A stretch of DNA of 18,423 bases from assembly GCA_036269435.1 (NCBI GenBank), contig DATASA010000200.1, positions 1 to 18,423 on the forward strand, in the 5' to 3' direction. The DNA is from CADCTB01 sp036269435. GTDB taxonomy: Bacteria > Actinomycetota > Acidimicrobiia > Acidimicrobiales > AC-14. Below the pieces are notes generated by a model. It made no database searches. It saw only the letters and a list, made by a program, of their open reading frames with translations, and was not told where the DNA came from. This document shows, in pieces, positions 14,499-18,423 of the stretch (positions are counted from its first letter, which is position 1; every line of letters begins with the position of its first letter). Made by a program: the position numbers and the translations under genes.

Positions 14499-14504
14499 AC
14501 GCTA
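14499..14504 (-). promoter_or_regulatory. Candidate -10 hexamer for a leaderless polyprenyl synthase mRNA
   Basis: On the - strand TAGCGT is followed by 6 bases (CAATGG) and the GTG at 14492. A TTGACC lies 19 bases upstream of the hexamer and could be the -35 element, giving the most complete promoter in the window. Confidence 0.55.
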
Positions 14505-14591
14505 CGCCAATCTCCAGCCGTAGGGTCAATCTGCCGATGGGGAAAGGAATTGCATGGGGGTGGCGGGTGTTCGTTCCATTGCGGGCGCCAC

Positions 14592-14597
14592 TACACT
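14592..14597 (+). promoter_or_regulatory. Candidate -10 hexamer for clpC
   Basis: TACACT on the + strand, in the divergent region, is followed by 54 bases before the clpC start. This implies a leadered mRNA of roughly 45-50 bases upstream of the coding part. No clear -35 sequence is seen at the expected distance. Confidence 0.45.
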
Positions 14598-14640
14598 GAG
14601 TTTCAGAAGAGTCAGGCCCAAGAGCCCGCCCGTCCCCGTT

Positions 14641-14646
14641 AGGGGG
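14641..14646 (+). promoter_or_regulatory. Ribosome-binding site for the TTG start of clpC
   Basis: AGGGGG is placed 5 bases before TTG 14652. It supports this rare start codon, after which the protein opens with the canonical FERFTDRARRVVVLAQ sequence of ClpC. Confidence 0.65.
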
Positions 14647-14651
14647 TTCCT

Positions 14652-17138
14652 TTGTTCGAACGATTTACTGACCGAGCCCGCCGGGTCGTCGTGTTGGCCC
14701 AGGAGGAAGCTCGCCTCCTCAACCACAACTACATCGGCACCGAGCACATCCTGCTCGGCCTCATCCACGAGGGTGAGGGGGTGGCAGCCAAGGCCCTCGA
14801 GCAGCTCGGCATCTCCCTCGAGGCCGTGCGGACCCAGGTCGAGGAGATCATCGGCCAGGGCGGCTCGTCGCCGTCCGGGCACATCCCCTTCACGCCGCGC
14901 GCCAAGAAGGTCCTGGAGCTGTCGCTCCGTGAGGCCCTCCAGCTCGGCCACAACTACATCGGCACCGAGCACATCCTCCTCGGCCTCATCCGTGAGGGCG
15001 AAGGGGTGGCCGCCCAGGTGCTGGTCAAGCTGGGCGCCGACCTGAGCCGGGTGCGCCAGCAGGTCATCCAGCTGCTGTCGGGCTACGCCGGCAAGGAGGG
15101 CGCGCCCTCGGGCGGCCCCGCCGGCGAGGCCACGCCCACCGGCTCCCTGGTCCTCGACCAGTTCGGCCGCAACCTCACCCAGCTCGCTCGTGAGAAGAAG
15201 CTCGACCCGGTCATCGGCCGCGAGCGCGAGATCGAGCGGGTCATGCAGGTGCTGTCCCGCCGGACGAAGAACAACCCCGTGCTGATCGGCGAGCCCGGTG
15301 TGGGCAAGACGGCCATCGTCGAGGGACTGTCCCAGCAGATCGTGGCCAACACGGTGCCGGACACGCTGAAGGGCAAGCAGCTCTACACGCTGGACCTCGG
15401 CGCGCTGGTGGCCGGGTCCCGCTACCGGGGCGACTTCGAGGAGCGCCTGAAGAAGGTGCTCAAGGAGATCCGCACCCGGGGCGACATCATCCTGTTCATC
15501 GACGAGCTCCACACCCTCGTGGGTGCGGGTGCCGCCGAGGGCGCCATCGACGCCGCCTCCATCCTCAAGCCCATGCTGGCCCGGGGTGAGCTGCAGACCA
15601 TCGGCGCCACCACGCTGGACGAGTACCGCAAGCACCTGGAGAAGGACGCCGCCCTCGAGCGGCGCTTCCAGCCCATCAAGGTGGAAGAGCCCACCGTGGC
15701 CCACACCATCGAGATCCTGAAGGGCATCCGCGACCGGTACGAGGCCCACCACCGGGTGACCATCACCGACCAGGCCATCGTCGCCGCGGCGAACCTCTCG
15801 GACCGCTACATCTCCGACCGGCACCTGCCCGACAAGGCCATCGACCTCATCGACGAGGCCGGCTCCCGCATGGTCATGCGCCGGATGAAGACCCCTCCGG
15901 ACTACAAGGAGCTCGAGAACGACCTGTCCCGCGTCCGCAAGGAGAAGGAACAGGCCATCGAGAACCAGAAGTTCGAGCAGGCGGCCAACCTGCGCGACCA
16001 GGAGAAGGCGCTCGAGGAGCGCAAGAAGATCAAGGAAGCGGAGTGGAAGGCCGAGGGCATCGACCTCTTCGACGAGGTCGACGAGGAGGGCATCGCCGAG
16101 GTGCTGGCCCTGTGGACGGGGATCCCCGTCTACAAGCTCACCGAGGAGGAGACGGCCAAGCTCCTGCGCATGGAGGAGGAGCTGCACAAGCGGGTCATCA
16201 GCCAGGAGGACGCCATCAAGGCCGTCTCCCAGGCCATCCGCCGCACGCGCGCCGGCCTCAAGGACCCCAAGCGGCCGTCGGGCTCGTTCATCTTCCTCGG
16301 CCCGTCGGGCGTGGGCAAGACCGAGCTGGCCAAGACGCTCGCCGAGTTCCTGTTCGGTGACGAGAGCCACCTCATCCAGCTCGACATGTCCGAGTACATG
16401 GAGAAGCACACCGTCTCCCGACTGGTCGGTTCGCCTCCCGGGTACGTGGGCTACGAGGAAGGCGGCCAGCTCACCGAGGCCGTCCGGCGCAAGCCGTTCT
16501 CCGTGGTCCTGTTCGACGAGATCGAGAAGGCCCACCCCGACGTCTTCAACGCCCTGCTCCAGATCCTGGAGGACGGGCGCCTGACCGACGCCCAGGGCCG
16601 CACGGTGGACTTCAAGAACACCGTCATCATCATGACGTCGAACCTGGGCACGGCCGATCTCCGGAAGGCCTCCATCGGCTTCCAGAAGTCGAGCGAGGCG
16701 GTGACGTACGAGAAGATGAAGGAGAAGGTGGGGGAGGCGCTCAAGCAGCACTTCCGCCCCGAGTTCCTGAACCGCATCGACGACACCATCGTCTTCCACG
16801 AGCTGAGCCGCGAGGAGGTCACCCAGATCGTCGACCTCATGAGCAAGCGCCTGCGCGACCAGCTGGCCGGCCAGGGCCTGACCCTGGAGCTCACCCAGGC
16901 GGCCAAGTTCCTGCTGGCCGAGAAGGGCTACGACCCCACGCTGGGCGCCCGGCCGCTGCGCCGTGCCCTCCAGCGCATGGTCGAGGACACGCTGTCCGAG
17001 CGCATCCTCTGGAAGCAGTTCCGGGCCGGCGAGACCATCATCGTGGACGCCGAGGACGGCGAGATCGTCTTCCGCTCGATCGAGGGCATCGGCGAGCCGC
17101 CCCCGGTCGAGCTCGCCGAAGCCGGCCCCGCCGACTAA
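14652..17138 (+). CDS. clpC: ATP-dependent Clp protease ATP-binding subunit ClpC
   Basis: Class I Hsp100/AAA+ unfoldase that feeds substrates to the ClpP peptidase in the cytoplasm. It is 828 residues from TTG 14652. Two Clp N-domain repeats (about 4-68 and 79-145) share HNYIGTEHILLGLI. The first AAA+ domain has GEPGVGKT at 213-220 and Walker B LFIDELH. A UVR-type middle region (about 417-455, YKELENDL... FEQAANLRDQEKAL) distinguishes ClpC from ClpB and ClpA. The second AAA+ domain has GPSGVGKT at 550-557, LFDEIEKAHPDVFN and the ClpP-binding type region before LDQL-like LTDAQGRT. The C-terminus is complete (LGARPLRRALQRMVED). It is followed by a strong hairpin. Confidence 0.97.
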   Translation: MFERFTDRARRVVVLAQEEARLLNHNYIGTEHILLGLIHEGEGVAAKALEQLGISLEAVRTQVEEIIGQGGSSPSGHIPFTPRAKKVLELSLREALQLGHNYIGTEHILLGLIREGEGVAAQVLVKLGADLSRVRQQVIQLLSGYAGKEGAPSGGPAGEATPTGSLVLDQFGRNLTQLAREKKLDPVIGREREIERVMQVLSRRTKNNPVLIGEPGVGKTAIVEGLSQQIVANTVPDTLKGKQLYTLDLGALVAGSRYRGDFEERLKKVLKEIRTRGDIILFIDELHTLVGAGAAEGAIDAASILKPMLARGELQTIGATTLDEYRKHLEKDAALERRFQPIKVEEPTVAHTIEILKGIRDRYEAHHRVTITDQAIVAAANLSDRYISDRHLPDKAIDLIDEAGSRMVMRRMKTPPDYKELENDLSRVRKEKEQAIENQKFEQAANLRDQEKALEERKKIKEAEWKAEGIDLFDEVDEEGIAEVLALWTGIPVYKLTEEETAKLLRMEEELHKRVISQEDAIKAVSQAIRRTRAGLKDPKRPSGSFIFLGPSGVGKTELAKTLAEFLFGDESHLIQLDMSEYMEKHTVSRLVGSPPGYVGYEEGGQLTEAVRRKPFSVVLFDEIEKAHPDVFNALLQILEDGRLTDAQGRTVDFKNTVIIMTSNLGTADLRKASIGFQKSSEAVTYEKMKEKVGEALKQHFRPEFLNRIDDTIVFHELSREEVTQIVDLMSKRLRDQLAGQGLTLELTQAAKFLLAEKGYDPTLGARPLRRALQRMVEDTLSERILWKQFRAGETIIVDAEDGEIVFRSIEGIGEPPPVELAEAGPAD
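14724..15014 (+). repeat. Near-identical 66-bp direct repeats encoding the two Clp N-domain motifs
   Basis: Bases 14724-14789 and 14949-15014 match at 60 of 66 positions, 225 bp apart and in the same frame. They encode the HNYIGTEHILLGLI core of the two N-domain repeats. Internal duplication is normal in ClpC; DNA identity this high between the copies suggests conversion or shared codon bias. Confidence 0.85.
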
Positions 17139-17172
17139 CCCTTCCGTCTCCACACCTTCGTCACAGACCTGG

Positions 17173-17225
17173 GCGAACCGGTGACGCTGAGCGGGCCCAG
17201 AGCCCGCTGAGTGTCACCGGTTCGT
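17173..17225 (+). terminator. Long hairpin terminator after clpC
   Basis: A 24-base arm (17173-17196) pairs with 17202-17225 around the 5-base loop CCAGA. There is only one mismatch (G-G); two further positions are G-U pairs. It begins 34 bases after the clpC stop. No T-run follows, as is common in GC-rich actinobacteria, so termination may be hairpin-driven or the stem may protect the 3' end. Confidence 0.75.
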
Positions 17226-17298
17226 CGCGTCACCGGCGGGGTCCGGTGTCGGTACCGTTCGGGTCACCGTTGCCGCAGACAGGGGGGTCAGAACCGTC

Positions 17299-18423
17299 GT
17301 GCGCCGTTCCTTGGTGGCCCTGGCCGTCGCCGACGTGCTCGTGCTGGCGCTGGCCATCGGCGGCGCTCTGGTCGTCGACGGCGGCGGGGGGTCCTCGTCG
17401 GGCGAGGCCGGTACGGCGGCCGGGGCGAGCACCGGCAGCAGCGACGGGCCCCTCCCGCCGCTGCCGGGGCCACGGACGGTCACCGCGACCCAGGTGCAGG
17501 CCCGACCGTGGCCGGCGCGCGTCGCCCCCGCCGGCGTGTGGACGGCCAGCCTGGAAGGAGCCGGCACCCGGATCACCCTGAGCACCGTCGCCGGCGTCGT
17601 GCCCGGCGGCCTCGGCCTGGCCAGCCTCAAGCTGGCCTCCACCGACCCCCGGGGCACAGGCGGCGCGTCCCCGCCGGCGGACAACGTCGACCTCACCCTG
17701 CCCGACGGCAGCAAGTGGTACCCCGTCGACCCCTTCCGACTGGACGCCTCGGGCGACCTCCCGTTCAGCTCGGCCACGGCGGTCAGCGGCGCGGTCACCC
17801 TCGTCGTTCCCTCCTTGGCCGCGGTGCTGGCCAACGCGCCCGACCCGGTGACCGCGGTCGGGACCTTCGTGGCCGCCGACGGCCGCAGCGTCGACCGGCT
17901 GGCCCTGCCGCGGGCGACCAAGGTCGGGCGGGACTGTGCGCGGCCACCGTGCCAGGCCGGCAGTGACGTCCCCGCCGTCTCGCTGGCGGCCGCGCCGGGC
18001 ACGGTGCTGAAGGCGACAACCGGCGCGGGCTCGGGTGAGGCGGCGGTGGCGGGTACGGCCCGGGCCCAGGCGCTCGGGCGGCGGTGGGACAGCCTGGTCG
18101 GCGCGGTGGAGGGCACCGACCTGGCCGCCCAGGCCACATGGGGCGGCCGGGTGTGGACCCTCACCGCCACCACCCGGGGCGCCCGCCAGCTGTGGGTGGA
18201 CGCGTGGCCGGTGGCCGACACCGCCCTCACCGGCAGCTCCGCCATCAACAACGGGGTCCACAACTGCCTGCTCAACTGCGACCTGCGGGTGCGCTGGGCC
18301 AACACCGGGTGGGCCACCAGCCAGATCTACGAGGCCGAGGCCGAAGGGCCGACCGGGCACACGATCGGGTTCGACCTGAACAAGTCTCTCGGCCACGACG
18401 CCGGCCTGGGCGTCCGCCGGGGC
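17299..18423 (+). CDS. Membrane-anchored extracytoplasmic protein, unknown function, 5' part
   Basis: One frame is open for 375 codons from GTG 17299 to the right edge without a stop, so the gene continues beyond the window. I do not recognise the family. The N-terminus MRRSLVALAVADVLVLALAIGGALVV (first part basic, residues about 6-26 hydrophobic) is a signal anchor or signal peptide. A Gly/Ser/Ala/Pro linker (about 27-60) follows, then a region rich in Thr, Val and short beta-like stretches with many Trp (VWTASLEG, LTLPDGSKWYPVDPF, VWTLTATTRGARQLWVDAW). Four cysteines form two close pairs, C213/C218 and C323/C327, suggesting extracytoplasmic disulfides. AGGGGGG at 17281-17287 may be its ribosome-binding site. 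Open frames in other registers here are shorter and lack such structure. Confidence 0.75.
   Translation, partial: MRRSLVALAVADVLVLALAIGGALVVDGGGGSSSGEAGTAAGASTGSSDGPLPPLPGPRTVTATQVQARPWPARVAPAGVWTASLEGAGTRITLSTVAGVVPGGLGLASLKLASTDPRGTGGASPPADNVDLTLPDGSKWYPVDPFRLDASGDLPFSSATAVSGAVTLVVPSLAAVLANAPDPVTAVGTFVAADGRSVDRLALPRATKVGRDCARPPCQAGSDVPAVSLAAAPGTVLKATTGAGSGEAAVAGTARAQALGRRWDSLVGAVEGTDLAAQATWGGRVWTLTATTRGARQLWVDAWPVADTALTGSSAINNGVHNCLLNCDLRVRWANTGWATSQIYEAEAEGPTGHTIGFDLNKSLGHDAGLGVRRG

Noticed and set aside
14569..14583. A GTTCG...GCG pattern upstream of clpC resembling the ClgR operator of Streptomyces clp genes
   Set aside because: As I recall the site as GTTCGC-N5-GCG, this one has T instead of C and one extra base of spacing, and no second half matches. 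Too weak to call.
14526..17153. An 875-codon - strand frame opposite clpC
   Set aside because: Shadow of clpC for the same compositional reason; the sequence is repetitive Leu/Val/Gly/Asp with no motifs.
17211..17966. Alternative + strand frames (17211-17966, 17246-17581, 18035-18379) near the right edge
   Set aside because: They are Arg/Pro/Gly-rich out-of-frame readings of the longer frame from 17299, which alone has a signal anchor and folded-domain character.
1..18423. CRISPR arrays, insertion sequences, tRNA or rRNA genes
   Set aside because: No spaced direct repeats, transposase motifs, terminal inverted repeats, cloverleaf sequences or rRNA segments were seen on either strand.

Overview
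The window is very GC-rich, tightly packed chromosomal DNA from a bacterium. Leaderless-style promoters, a ClpC of actinobacterial type and the order hpt-ftsH-folE-folP-folB-folK-panC-panD-nadB-nadC-coaX-lysS-clpC suggest an actinobacterium, most likely an uncultured member of class Acidimicrobiia. The class assignment is inferred from remembered gene order, not from a database search. I see no insertion sequence, phage gene, tRNA, rRNA or CRISPR array. No gap between genes exceeds about 160 bp.

Layout, left to right on the + strand: the 3' part of hpt (purine salvage); ftsH (membrane protease); a two-helix small membrane protein; a folate block (folE, folP, a phosphatase-fold protein without its catalytic cysteine, folB, folK); a two-component pair (soluble histidine kinase with a cyclic-nucleotide-binding-like domain, then a response regulator without an obvious output domain); and a cofactor block panC-panD-nadB-nadC-coaX running into lysS. 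A long-chain polyprenyl diphosphate synthase lies on the - strand, convergent with lysS and divergent from clpC. After clpC comes a long hairpin, then the 5' part of an unknown membrane-anchored extracytoplasmic protein that runs off the right edge.

How the genes fit together: FolE, FolB, FolK and FolP cover most of the route from GTP to dihydropteroate. The step removing phosphates from dihydroneopterin triphosphate has no recognised gene here. PanD and NadB both draw on aspartate, for beta-alanine/pantothenate/CoA (with PanC and CoaX) and for NAD (with NadC). NadA, PanB and the later CoA enzymes are not in the window. Nearly every junction from folP to lysS is a 1-8 base start/stop overlap, which suggests translational coupling. 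New transcription appears to begin at ftsH, folE, folP, the kinase, panC, hepT-like and clpC. In five of these a TAnnnT hexamer lies only 6-8 bases before the start codon, the signature of leaderless mRNA.

Most worth following up: the Cys-to-Gln pseudophosphatase inside the folate operon, the two-component pair placed between folK and panC, the unusual folB start (CTG, or a -1 shift after a five-codon minigene), the 30-bp tandem repeat extending NadC, and the unassigned secreted-type protein at the right edge.
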